Shown: one piece after another, positions 20,000 to 32,089 of the stretch
How positions within the stretch are numbered: position 1 is the stretch's first letter
Layout of the letters: each line of letters starts with the position of its first letter
Source of the DNA: Stomorhina lunata
Lineage: Eukaryota > Arthropoda > Insecta > Diptera > Rhiniidae
DNA: 64,000 nt
Assembly (NCBI GenBank): GCA_933228675.1
Contig: OW121744.1
Span: forward strand, 19,946,111-20,010,110
Direction of reading: 5' to 3'
Notes under the pieces: model-generated
Databases searched by the model: none
What the model saw: the letters and a program-made list of their open reading frames with translations, nothing else
What the model was told of the DNA's origin: nothing
Made by a program: the position numbers and the translations under genes

Positions 20000-22900
20000 G
20001 TATAGCGAATCATATATGTAGACCTATATTTATATGTATATAGATAGATTTTTCTATATATTTGCAGATTTTTCTACATATAGACAGATTTTCCTATATA
20101 TAGACATATACAAACATATAAAGAATTTTTTTTATATATAGGTATATTTTGTCAATATATAGACAGATTTGTCTACATATATACAGATTTTTCTATCTAC
20201 AGACAGACTTTGTCTATATACCGACAGATTTTGTCTATATATACAGACATTTTGTCAATATATAGACAAATTTTGTCCATATATAACAAAATTTGTCTAT
20301 ATATAGGTAGATTTTGTGTATATATAGATAAATTTGTTTACACATAGACATATTTTATATATATATATACAAATATTGTCTATATATGGACAGATTTTCA
20401 CTATATATAAAAAAATTGTGTATATATGCACAGATTTGTGAATATATACACAGATTTTTATATATATAGAGAGATTTTGTCTGTATAAAAATAAATGTTT
20501 ATATAGAGAGATTTGTTAATATATAGACAGATTTTGTCTATGTAAAGAGAGATTTGTCTATATATAGAAAAATTTTGTTAATATATAGACAGATTTGTTT
20601 ATATATAGACAAATTTTGTCTACATATCGACAGATTATGTCTACATATTAAGAAATTTGCTTATACATAGAGAGATTTTGTCAATATGTAGACAGGTTTG
20701 TCTATATATACACAGATTTTGTCTGTGTTTGGAGAGATTTGTCTATATACAGAAAAATTGTGTTTATATATAGAGTCTATATATAGACAGATTTGGTCAA
20801 TATATAAAGAAATTTGTTTATATATAGAGAGATTTTGTCAATATATAGACAGATTGGTCTATATATAGACGGATTTTGTCTACGTTAGGAGAGATTTGAA
20901 TATATATCGAAAAATTTTGCTTATATATAGACTGATTTGTCTATATATAGACAGATTTGATCTATATATTAAGAAATTTGTTTATGTTTATAGACAGATT
21001 TCTATGTCTATATATAGACAGATTTGTCTATATATAGACAGATTTTGTCTATATATAGAGATATTTTTTCTATATATTAAGAAATTTGTCAATATATAGA
21101 CAGTTTTGTCTATATATAGACAGATTTTGTCTATATAAAGAGAGATTTGTCTACATATAGACAGATTTTGTCTATATATTAAGAAATTTGCTTATACATA
21201 GAGAGATTTTGACAATATATAGACAGATTTTGCCTATATATTAAGAAATTTGTTTATATGTAGAGAGATTTTGTCAATATATAGACAGATTTGTCTATAT
21301 ATTAACAGATTTTGTCTATACAAGGAGAGAATTGTCTATATATAGAAAAATTTCGTTAAGATATAGACAAATTTGTCTATATATAGACAGATTTTGTCTA
21401 TATATCGACAGATTTTGTCTATATTTACATCGATTGATTTTGTCTTAATACACAAAGATTTGTCTATATATAAATAGATTTTGTCTATATATTAAGAAAT
21501 TTGCTTATACATAGAGAGATTTTGTCAATATATAGACAGATTTGTTTATATATAAACAGATTTTGTCTATGTAAGGAGAGATTTGTCTATATATAGACAA
21601 ATTTTGTCTATATGTAAACAGATTTTGTCTTAATATAGAAAGATTTGTGTATATATATGGATAGATTTTGTGTATATATTAAGAAATTTGCTTATACATA
21701 GAGAGATTTTGTCAATATATAGATAGATTTGTCTATATATAGAAAAATTTTGTAAAAATATAGACAGATTTGTCTATATATAAACAATTTTTTTCTATAT
21801 ATAGACAGATTTTGTCTATATATGTATAAAAATGTGTCTGTATAGAAAGATTTGTCTATATATAGACAGATTTTGTCTATATATTAAGAAATTTGTTTGT
21901 ACATAGAGAGATTTTGTCAATATATAGACAGATTCGTCTATAAATAGACAGATTTCGTCCATGTAAAGAGAGATTTGTCTATGTATAAATAGAAAAATTT
22001 TGTTAATATATAGAGATTTTTCTATATATAAACAAATTTTGTCTCTATATCGAGAGATTTTGTCTATATATCGATCGATTTTGTCTTAATATAGAAAAAT
22101 TTGTCTATATGTAGATAGATTTTGTCTATATATTAAGAAATTTTCTTATACATATAGAGATTTTGTCAATATATAGACAGATTTGTCTATATATAGACAG
22201 ATTTTGTCTATGTAAGGAGAGATTTGTCTATAGACATTTTGCCTTTATATAAATAATTTTTTTTCTATATATAGACAGATTTTGTTTTTATATATAAAAA
22301 TGTGTCTATATAAAGAAAGAGTTGTCTATATATAGTCAGATTTTGTCTATATATTTAGAAATTTGTTTATACATAGAGAGATTTTCTCAATATATTGACA
22401 GATTTTGTCTATGTTAGTAGAGAATTGTGTATATATAGAAACATTTTGTTAATATATAGACAGATTTGTCTATATGTAGAAAATTTTTTTCTATATATAG
22501 ACAGATTTTGTCTATATATAAAAAGATTTGTCTATATATGGACAGATTTTGTCTATATATTAAGAAATTTATTTATACATAGAGAGATTTTGTCAATATA
22601 TAGACAGATTTGCCTATATATAGTCAGATTTTGTCTATGTAAGAAGAGATTTGTCTATATATAGAAAAATGTTGTTAATATATAGACTGATTTGTCTATA
22701 TATAGAAAGATTTGACTACATGTAGTCATATTTATTCCATATATAAAGAAATTTGTTTATATACAGAGAGATTTTGTCAATATATAGACAGATTTTGTCT
22801 ATGTAAAGAGAGATTTGTCTATATATAGAAACATTTTGTTAATATATAGACAGATTTGGTTATGTTTTGAAAAATTTGTCTACATATAGACAAATTTTGT

Positions 22901-23060
22901 CTTCATATAGAAAAAATTGTCTATATACATATACATATATATAGATTGATTTGGTTACATATAGACATATTTTGTTTAACTGTCTATATATAGACATAAT
23001 TGGTCTATAGAAAGATATGTCTATATGTGAAAAATATGTGGCTAAAATCTATATACATAT
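20000..23060. repeat. Satellite of ~20-21 bp built on tctatatatagaca, ~3 kb
   Basis: About 140 degenerate copies of a 20-21-bp monomer combining gtctatatatagac (a 14-bp palindrome) with agattttgtc or agatttgtc. A longer block (attaagaaatttgc, tatacatagagag, attttgtcaatatatagaca) recurs at irregular intervals of roughly 180-260 bp from about 20650 to 22620, showing higher-order organisation. There is no coding signal beyond open frames made by the repeats. Confidence 0.9.
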
Positions 23061-23064
23061 ATAC

Positions 23065-23848
23065 AAGATCTATCAATGCATAAGTTAATTTCGTTAATTT
23101 CATTTTCTATCGGAACGTTACTAATGTAGGGTGCAAATTTACAATATTGCTTTTACTTTTCCCTAAAAAACATCAAATTCAAATTTATTGTATCTTGTAT
23201 CCTAGGATCCTTGTAACCACCAACTTTTCTTTTGTTTTTTTTTTTTTCATAAAACATGTTAATAATGTTTTTGTTGTTTGTTTTCCGGGTAATTTGTATG
23301 TAAAAAGAAAATGTTGAGAAATTTATGTTTAATAAAGTTTTGGGTATTGGCCTTCAACTTTTCTTTTTTTTAAAGCAATGAAAAGAGAAAAAATTCCAGA
23401 AAGACTTAATAGTTAAATCTAGCAATTTTTCTTGGTAAAAATAAATATATTAAATTGAAAAAAAAAAAAACGAAAAAATAATATGGTTGTTTGGAGATAT
23501 AACAGTTTTTCAGTGGAAAAACAATTTTTTTGAAATATATAAAAAGAAATACAATTGTCGGAGATAATTCGTTTAAAGCAAATTAAAAGAAGACTTTTGA
23601 ATCAAATTGTATTAAAGTCCCCCCGTGGGGCGGCACTCTGGGGGGTTATGCTAAAGAGAGATTATTAGAAAAAAAAGGTTTTTGTTAATGTTTAAATGGG
23701 TATGATTAGTTTATTATTTGGAAAATGATACTATTGTTAGAAAAAGTTGGGAAAAGTTATTAATTGTTTGTAAAAGTTTTGGAAATGACCAGAGCCAAAA
23801 GGGAGTCATAGGCAATTGATACAAATACAAAAATTCTAGTGCTATTTT
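23065..23848. other. AT-rich spacer with one GC-rich hairpin
   Basis: No gene is recognised. The GC-rich patch 23619-23645 has cccccc at one end, gggggg at the other and ccccgtgggg inside. It stands out against the AT-rich background. Confidence 0.5.
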
Positions 23849-24702
23849 GAAATGTCAAAAATTTTAAGGAAAATTTAATATTTTCTTATCTTTAATGAAT
23901 TTTATATTATATGTACCTATCTTTCAATAATAAGTGCCTACTTCTGGACATTAATTATATCTCATTGGTACTTTAAGGCATAATATGCAAATATATGCAA
24001 ATATATGCAATTAATTTTTACAATTTTTCAAAGCTAAGATTCTGGCCGTTATTTTGATATATACTTTGCTTTAAAAGTTTTCATATGAAAAAAGCTCTTT
24101 GTTAACGAATCTTGTGTTAGCTTCTTTAATCATTCAAAAATTGTATATATATTTTGGGTTTACTATATTTCATCACTTATTTTAATACCATTGTTGATTT
24201 TTGTCAATATTTTTCTAGTTCTACTTTTAGCAAGCTACATCTTGAAACTTAAGGGTGCTTTTTTTAAAAACAACAAATTTTATTTAAAGATTTTGACCTG
24301 AAAGATCAAAAAATTTATACAATCATTTTTTAATTTGTTTTTTACTTTAACTAAACTAAACTTTAACTAAACTAAACAAATAAGTGATGAAATATAGTAA
24401 ACCCACAATCTATATAAAATTTTTAAATGATTAAAGAAGTTAACACAAGTTTCGTTAGCAAAGAACTTTTTTCATATAAAAACTTTTAAAGCAAAATATA
24501 TATCAAATAGTAGGTCAAGATCTTAGCTTTAAAATAGTGTAAAAACTGATTGCATATATTTGCATATTATGCCTTAAAATACCAATAAGTGAAAATCAAA
24601 GTCCAGAAACAAGCACGCAAGATAAGTACATAAAACATGAAATTCATTAAAGTCAAGAAAAATATTTAAATATTACATTTTCCTTAAGATTTCTGACATT
24701 TC
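23849..24702. repeat. Long inverted repeat (arms ~330 bp, spacer ~195 bp)
   Basis: The left arm 23849-24182 is complementary in reverse to the right arm 24378-24702. Shared anchors are gaaatgtca, ttaaggaaaat, ctttaatgaatt, tatgtac, tctggac, ggcataatatgcaaatatatgc, taaagttt, ttcatat, ttgtgttaac/ttgtgttagc, ctttaatcatt and gggtttactatatttcatcactta. The arms look around 75-80 percent alike. It could be a foldback-type transposon or MITE remnant, or a source of hairpin RNA. No ORF is inside. Confidence 0.8.
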
Positions 24703-25539
24703 TTGAGTTATTTCTCTTTCCTAATTCAATACTTTTAGTTTTATTTTCTCAATCTTATCAACATCTAAAATTACCCATAAAATTCTCTTAATGGACACTT
24801 CAAAAAGGTCAGTCAGTCACATGATGATTCTTGAACGACATAAATGCAAAGAATAAACAAAAACAAAATAAAAAGACTAAAGTCTCCACCTTCTAAAATG
24901 AAAATGAACAGCAATCTTTGGTAAAATTATAAAGAGGAATTCTCATAATCTTCAACCCCAACATCATCGTCATCTTTAGAGGCAACCTCATTGCCACCAT
25001 CATCTTCATCTTCATCATTTGATATTTTTTCAAGTATAATCTTGAAGCATTTAGTGGTTTCTAGTTGTTTTTCCTTTTCTCTATATTCTTTTTTTTAAAC
25101 ATAAAAACGTTTATAAAATCTTAATTTTTTCAAGGATATCTTTTTTATTTGTTGTTATTCCTTTTTGATATAACAAGATTTTTAAAAATAAGATGATTTC
25201 GAGAAGCTTCAGAAAAAAAACATACATTGAGCAAAAAAAAAACTTTAAAATAAAATATACCAAGAAATAAACATGTTTTTGAGATAATGTATTTTTAATG
25301 AAAAATCTGTAGTGTTAACAGATTTAAATGTTCAAATTAATATTCCATGAAGATAAAATGTATCTCCATGAACTCACACCCTCTTAAATCTGTATTGAAA
25401 ATGTGAGAATGTTATACATTTATAATTACACGGTTGTCAAATGAGAAAAATTACAAGATATTTCAAGTTTTTGATTTTGATTTGGTGTAATGTTTTTCAA
25501 GGAAACATTAAAATGTAAATTTTGAATAACATAGAAAAT
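24703..25539. other. AT-rich spacer
   Basis: No gene is recognised. A patch of cat/atc trinucleotides (catcatcttcatcttcatca, near 25000) is the only structure noted. Confidence 0.5.
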
Positions 25540-27660
25540 TCAATAATAATAAAATTTTTCTACAAAAAACTTTTGGTATCAAACTTTTTCTTTAAAAAAA
25601 TTTTGATATAAAGATTTTTCTATAGAAAATTTTTAGTATCAAAATTTTTGATCTAAATTATAGATTTTGATTCAAAAATTTTTGGTATCAAATTTTTTCT
25701 ATAAAAAATTTTTGGCATTTAAATTTTTCGTTAGAAAATTTTTGGTATTTAAATTGTTTTTTAAAAAATTTTTATTATCAAAATTTTTCAATCAAAAATT
25801 TTCTAAATTTTTGGTATCAAAATTTTTCCATAGAAAATTTTTGGTATCAAAATTTTTCTTTAGAAAATTTTTGATATCAAAATTTTTCTTTAGAAAATTT
25901 TTGGTATCAAAATTTTTCTTTAGAAAATTTTTCTTTAAAAAATTTTTCTTTAGAAAATTTTTGGTATCAAAATTTTTCTTTAGAAAATTTTTGGTATCAA
26001 AATTTTTCTTTAGAAAATTTTTGGTATCAAAATTTTTCTATAAAAGATTTTTAGTATTAAAATTTTTCTCTAGAAAATTTTTTTTATCACAAATTTTTGT
26101 ATACAAAATTTCAAAATTTTTTAATATAACATTTTTGGTATCAAAATTTTTCTATAGAAAATTTTTGGTATCAAAATTTTTCTATAGGAAATTTTTGGTA
26201 TCAAAATTTTTCTATAGGAAATTTTTGGTATCATAATTTTTCTATAGAACATTTTTGGTATCAATTTTTCTATAGAAAATTATTAGTATAAAAATTTTTC
26301 TTTAGGTAATTTTTGATGTCAAAATTTTTCTTTAGAAAATTTTTGATATCAGAATTTTTCCTAAACAATTTTTCTGTAGAAAAATTTTCTATTTTATCTA
26401 AAGAAAAATTATGTTAACAACATTTTTCTATAGAAAATTTTTGTTATCAAAATTTTTCTATAGAAATTTTTTGGTATCAAAATTTTTCTATAGAAATTTT
26501 TTGGATCAAAATAGTTGTCTAAAAAATTTTTACTAACAAAATTTTTCAATAGAAAATTTTTCATAATTTTTCTGAAGAAATTTTTGATATCAAATTTTTC
26601 TTTAAAAAGTTTTGATATTAGAATTTTTTTTAAGAAAATTTTTGGTATCCAAATTTTTCTAAAGAAAGTTTTTGCTATCACAATTTGTTTTTAGAAAACT
26701 TATCTTAATTTTTCTATAGAAAATTTTTGGTATCAAACTTTTTTTGTAGAAAATTTTTGGTATCAGAATTTTTACAGAGAAAATTTTTGGTGTCAAAATT
26801 TGTCTAATGCAAATTTTTGGTAATTTTTCTATAGAAAGTTTTTGATATCAAATTTTTCTTTAGAAAATATTTAGTGTCAAAATTTTTCTAAAAAATTTTT
26901 TTTAGTCTGAAAATTTTTCTAAACAATTTAAGTCTAAAAATTTTTCTATAAAAAATTTTTAGTCTAAAAATTTTCATAAAAAATTTTGGAAAATTTCAGA
27001 AAAAATTTGTAAAAATTTTTGATTGAAATTTTTCTTTAGAAGATTTTTGATATCAACAGTTTTCTTTATAAAATTTTTGAAATCAAAATTTTTCGTTAGA
27101 AAATTTTTGGTATCAAAATTTTTCGTATGAATTTTTGGTATCATCATTTTTCTAATTAAAATTTTTTATATCAAAATTTCTCTATACAAAATTTTTGGTA
27201 TTAAAATTTTGCTTAAGAAAATTTGTTCATCAAAATTTTTCCATATAAAGTTTTTGATATCAAAATTTTTCTAAAGAAAATTATTTGTATCCAAATTTTT
27301 TTATAGAAAATTTTTGGTATCAAAATTTTTCTATAGAACATTTTTGGTATCAAAATTTTTTATAGAAAATTTTTGTTATCAAATTTTTTTATAGAAAATT
27401 TTTGGTATCAAAATTTTTTTATAAAAAATTTTTGCTCTAAAAATTTTTCTATAGAAAATTTTTGCTATAAAAAATTTTTAGTCTGAAAATTTTTGCTTTA
27501 AAAAATTTTTAGTCTGAAAATTTTTGCTATAAAAAATTTTTAGTCTGAAAATTTTTCTATAAAAAAATGTTTAGTCTGAAAATTTTCGGAAAAAATTTTA
27601 GAAAATTTCAGAAAAATTGTAGAAAATTTTTGATATCAAAATTTTTCGTTATAAAGGTCT
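25540..27660. repeat. Degenerate 30-bp satellite, same family as satellite C
   Basis: About 70 units of ttttggtatcaaaattttt plus ctttagaaaa or ctatagaaaa, in the orientation of 4099-4990 and much more diverged. The best-preserved part is 25800-26240. The last 300 bp shift to a variant with ttagtctgaaaattttt. Open frames here are by-products of the period. Confidence 0.88.
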
Positions 27661-28201
27661 AGTCTACATTTACTCGTAATACAGATACTACAATTTATTG
27701 GCATATTTAAATTGATGTGTATACGTACTTTTTTTTATTGTGTGGGTGTGTTTTAAAACATTCTTAATGAATATTTTACTAGAATGTCGTTTTTATAGAA
27801 ATCCTCATTGCCTTAATGCTAATAAAACTTTATTTTATAATCTAATTTTGCTTTTATTGTTTGCTCATACTTGGTTTTGGTTTTAGCAAATAAATCTAAA
27901 TCGGAAATGATTTTTGTTTAGTTTTATTTAGTTTAAATTATTTGTTTTACAAATCAATGAATTAATATATAATTGAGCCAAATTACAGATTTCCTAAATA
28001 AATATTTAAAAAGTTTGTGTATAAAGGGTCTTTCGTTAGGGAAAGTTGATAATTGCTATTTAGTCTGAGCTTCATTTTTCAAATTAGATATTGTTTGGTT
28101 AGTCGTAGGTGGAGTAGTCATAGATTCATAATTTTTTAAAGAGCAACATCGGTCGCTCTATGACTTTAAACCAACGTTGGCCAAATTAAGAGCATTTTAA
28201 A
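27661..28201. other. AT-rich spacer
   Basis: No gene, RNA or repeat structure is recognised in this stretch. Confidence 0.5.
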
Positions 28202-28954
28202 ACAAGTAATAAAGTGCTATAGTCGGTCAAGCCCGACCATACGATACCCTTCACCACTAAGGAAAAGGTGTTCTTTTTCCTGCATATAGACAAATATTTG
28301 CTAAATTTTGCCATCATACAAACATTTTCTCAAAACTTATATATTTAAGCTATTTCCGCCACTTGGGCTTATGTGAGAGCTAGGGTCAAATGTGGACCGA
28401 TTATTTCGAAATTTGGCAGGTTAACTACAGTTTGTACAAAAATTATGTATGCAAAAATCAACTCAAAATTCTTATTATCTTCAGATTTACGAGCGTTTTA
28501 GTGATTTTTGTCTCATTTAGTGCGTTTTGACACAAGATTTTGTATGGGAGCTATGGTCAAATGTAGACCGATTTTAACGAAATTTGGTACAGTGATTTAG
28601 ATTTACCTAAGCAGTGTTTGTTGTAAATTTCATGAAAAAATATTGATATTTGTGGCCAATATATCAATTCCGGGAAGTGGGATCTATGGGAGGTACAATA
28701 AATAATGGACCAATTTCGACGAATTTCAATAGTCTTGGTCCCACTATCAAAAAAGTGATCTGTGCCAAATTTCATAAAGTTATCTTTTGAAATGCGACCT
28801 GTACTTTGGTTACAATGGTTTACATGGGGTGCAGCCAGCCGTGCAGCCAGACGGACGGACTAAATCGACTCAGAAAGTGATTCTAAGCCTATGCGTTACA
28901 TGCATCAGCACCAACTTATAATACCCTTTTCACCTATGGTGGTGAAGGGTATAA
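28202..28954 (+). mobile_element. Dispersed element with inverted ends, copy 1
   Basis: It starts acaagtaataaagtgctata, contains agtcggtcaagcccgacc, and has inverted ends: atacccttcaccac at 28244-28257 against gtggtgaagggtat at 28939-28952. The interior carries gggagctatggtcaaatg and a gacggacgga box before the right end. It has no coding capacity. The whole 750 bp aligns with 44298-45048. It looks like a non-autonomous family that is common in fly genomes, but I cannot name it. Confidence 0.75.
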
Positions 28955-29560
28955 TGAAAGTGCTCAGTCTTAAAGTTAAAACGTGCGATAGCCGAGTCAT
29001 ACAAAAATATTTCACTGCCATCGATAGGTCTTTCCAACAAATTAAATAGTTTATTTTATTTAAGTATAAAGATAGAAAGAAAAGACCCTTTAAAAATATA
29101 TTTACATACAAATTAAATTTGCTTAGTTTGAAATGAACAAACAAATTTTTATGTTAAACAAATAAAAAGTCAATATAAAAAATTAATTAAAAATTTTGCT
29201 AATTGATAACACTATACAACAAAATTCAACTTTTGTCATCATCTTAAATGAACATATATTTCGCCAATCAAGAATATTTAAAACATTTTTTCAAAGCGAT
29301 AGCAACAAAATTAAAATTGGGTTACTATCAGCTCAAAAATAAAGGAAAGCTTGTGGATAAATATTGGTTAAAAAGGGATAATTACGATATTATGGTACTT
29401 TTTTATACCCACAGTACCTGGGCGACCGAGCCTTGCTCGGAGCATTTCGAGGCGAATTTCAAAGTTTTTATAAATTTTATTTTATAAAGTACTAACCAAT
29501 TAAAATAAATTTAGAGAAAATACGGTACACAAATATAGAATTAATTTTGAAACATTTTAT
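28955..29560. other. AT-rich stretch with a cgaccgagccttgctcgg motif
   Basis: A short open frame at 29248-29487 has no recognisable domain. Its end overlaps tacccacagtacctgggcga followed by ccgagccttgctcgg, a GC-rich imperfect inverted repeat at about 29405-29442. It may be the edge of the repeat block that follows. Confidence 0.4.
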
Positions 29561-29569
29561 TTATTTTGT

Positions 29570-30470
29570 CCAATCAACACATGATCAAATGCATAGTTTA
29601 ATATTTTGGAAATTGGTCATACCGACTTAGGAACCTCCCTTGACTTATGCGCAAGAAATTTGCTAAAGTACATAGCCTGATAAAATGCACAGTTTACGAT
29701 TTAATTCATTTTAAGTATTTTTCAGTGGCGCCACCTATCGGAAATTGTTGATGCCAACTAAGAAACATTCGTCGACTCATGTGCAACAACTTTGCTAAAA
29801 ATCATTGCATAGTCAAATGTACAGCTTACGATTTAATTCACTTTGATTAATTTTCAATGGCATCATCTATCGAAAATTTTTCATGCCAACTAAGAAACCT
29901 TCGTCGTCTCATTGGTAATAATTTGCTAAGATCAAATGCACAGTTTTCGATTTAATTCAATTTGAGTAGTTTTCAGTGGCGCCACCTGAAGTTGTTCATA
30001 CCAACTAAGAAACCTTCGTTTGCTTATGCGTAACAACTTTGCTAATGATTATAACATGATCAAATGCACAGTTTACGATTTAATTCACTTTGAGTAATTT
30101 TCTGTGGCGCCACCAGTCGGACGTTGCTCATTCCAATTCATAAACCTTCGTCGGCTTATCCGCAACAACTTTCCTGAAGATTATAGCATGATTAAATGTA
30201 CAGCTTAGGATTAAATTGACTTTGAGTAAATTTCAGTAGCGCCACCTGTCGAAATTTCTTCATACCAACTAAGAAACCTTCGTCGGCTCATGTGCAACAA
30301 CTTTGCTAAAGATTGTAGCATGATCAAATTAACGTTTAGTAATTTTCAGTGACGCCATCTATCGGAAATTAGTCTTATAAACTTAAAAACCTTCGCCGGC
30401 TTATCCGCAACATCTTCGCTAAAGAGCATAACATGATCAAATGCACAGTTTACTATTCTATAAAGAACAT
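29570..30470 (+). repeat. ~130-bp minisatellite with a ggcgccacc core, ~7 copies
   Basis: Each unit runs through atgatcaaatgcacagttta, cgatttaattcactttgagt, cagtggcgccacctatcgg, ccaactaagaaaccttcgtc and gcaacaactttgctaa. Units are 115-135 bp long and diverged from one another. It is the most GC-rich tandem repeat in the window. No function is recognised. Confidence 0.85.
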
Positions 30471-30514
30471 ACATACAGACAAACATTCATTTGTTTAAAA
30501 GGTATAACATTACT

Positions 30515-31030
30515 AATTTTTTCCCCTTTTTATCCCCTAATTTCAAAAAAGTTCCATATGCATATTTGGTACTTCTGTGGTATCAATTGAATTCGGTATT
30601 TTTTATAAAAACGCAGTAAACATATTGTTATTATTCATATTACTTCATCAGGTGTTGAGTTATCATTTTATCCATTTTTACCCATTTTGGCCCCCGAAAT
30701 CAAAAAAGTACCAAACACGTGTTCAATATTTTCTCACATTTATTGATTGCATTACAAAATTATTTTCTACATTGTTTGGTTCAAAAGATAAGAGTGGCCT
30801 CAAAATGGCACCAAAAACACTATTTTCACCCTTTTTACCCCCTATCGGTCATAAATTGAAAAGAGTACCAAACACCTGTCCGCTTATTTTAACAGCTATT
30901 TAAAACATGATTTAAATTTTGTTTCAATGCCTATTATTTTAGTAGATGTACCATTTTAGATTTTTTCACTTTTTTAGCCGTTTTTAAAAAAAACGGACCC
31001 ACAAAAAGTTCGGTCTGAGTCTAATATGTC
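30515..31030 (+). repeat. ~145-bp direct repeat, 3-4 diverged copies
   Basis: Units share a segment of the form cccnttttnacccc, then aaaatcaaaaaagtaccaaa with changes, near 30525, 30670, 30825 and 30960. The 108-codon open frame across them has no domain and follows the repeat, so I do not call a gene. Confidence 0.6.
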
Positions 31031-32089
31031 TTTGCGTAACAATCATGTTTCAAAGTGTAATTGGTCAAATTTCTGATTATTTTATGCAATTCAAACATAC
31101 AAAAAATCTAATTAAATAAAGTGTTTAAGTAAATTGTTGAAAATTTTCAAAAACAAATTGATTGAAATATTTATTTCATGATCCAATGAAACCCGCAAAA
31201 GTTTTCAGTTACTAAAGGGTAAATGGCACATGGTAATCAAATATTTCACTCTCAGTTGTGATATTTACATACTTATATTATATACATACATACAAATTAT
31301 TATACTAGTATGTGTCTGCATGTCTGCTGACATGCTCCTGTTTTGGTCATTTTTCCCAGGTGACATTTACTGTTCCCATTATTATTTTTTTGTTTCTTGA
31401 CTCTTACCCTATACTTGTTTGTTTTCATCGTCACGATGATGTCGGTAGTGCTTTCTTATTTAAATTTTTATTTATATTTTTGTAACTCGGTTTCATTTTT
31501 ACTTATTTTGTACACTAATAAAGTTGATGTTAAAAAATTAGAGCACGTGTTTTATAAATTATGTAAGCATAATTTTTTCAGAAATATAAATACCTAATTT
31601 ACATTAAAGATTATTGCTAAAAAACTTGATATAAAATTGTGTTGCCTACTTTTAGGAAGTTTTAAAAATTGTTTTATACTATGTTAACTACTGAAAATCT
31701 TACTTTAATTATTCAGAAACTTCGCCGTGATTAAATCATCATCATACACCTTAAAAAAAGAATCGCAGTTGATCGATCAATTAAATCTTTAGAAAAAAAT
31801 TAACAGTTTTTTCAAAAAGCTCCTTAAACTATACTTCAAATTCTTTTATACTTGTACTAGTTTACGTATATTAAATTTAATTGAATGCCGAATTTAGGAA
31901 TAACCCTATTCTATTCGCGAAAATATGTCATGTTAAAGGGAAATATTTTGTAGCATGTAATGGAATTAACACTTTACACATATACATACAAATGTATATA
32001 AAAAATGTATACGCTACTAAATAAAGAACGTGTGATCAGCTACCCTTCCTATATGATAGATATTTCGAGTCGTTTCTGGTTTTTATAGG
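31031..32089. other. AT-rich spacer
   Basis: No gene is recognised. Short tacatacatacaaa stretches lie near 31270-31320. Confidence 0.5.

Noticed and set aside
29248..29487. 79-codon frame
   Set aside because: No domain, and its C-terminal part overlaps a repeat-like cgaccgagc hairpin.
30577..30903. 108-codon frame with a hydrophobic N-terminus
   Set aside because: It spans diverged direct repeats of about 145 bp and has no domain; its apparent membrane segment comes from T-rich DNA.
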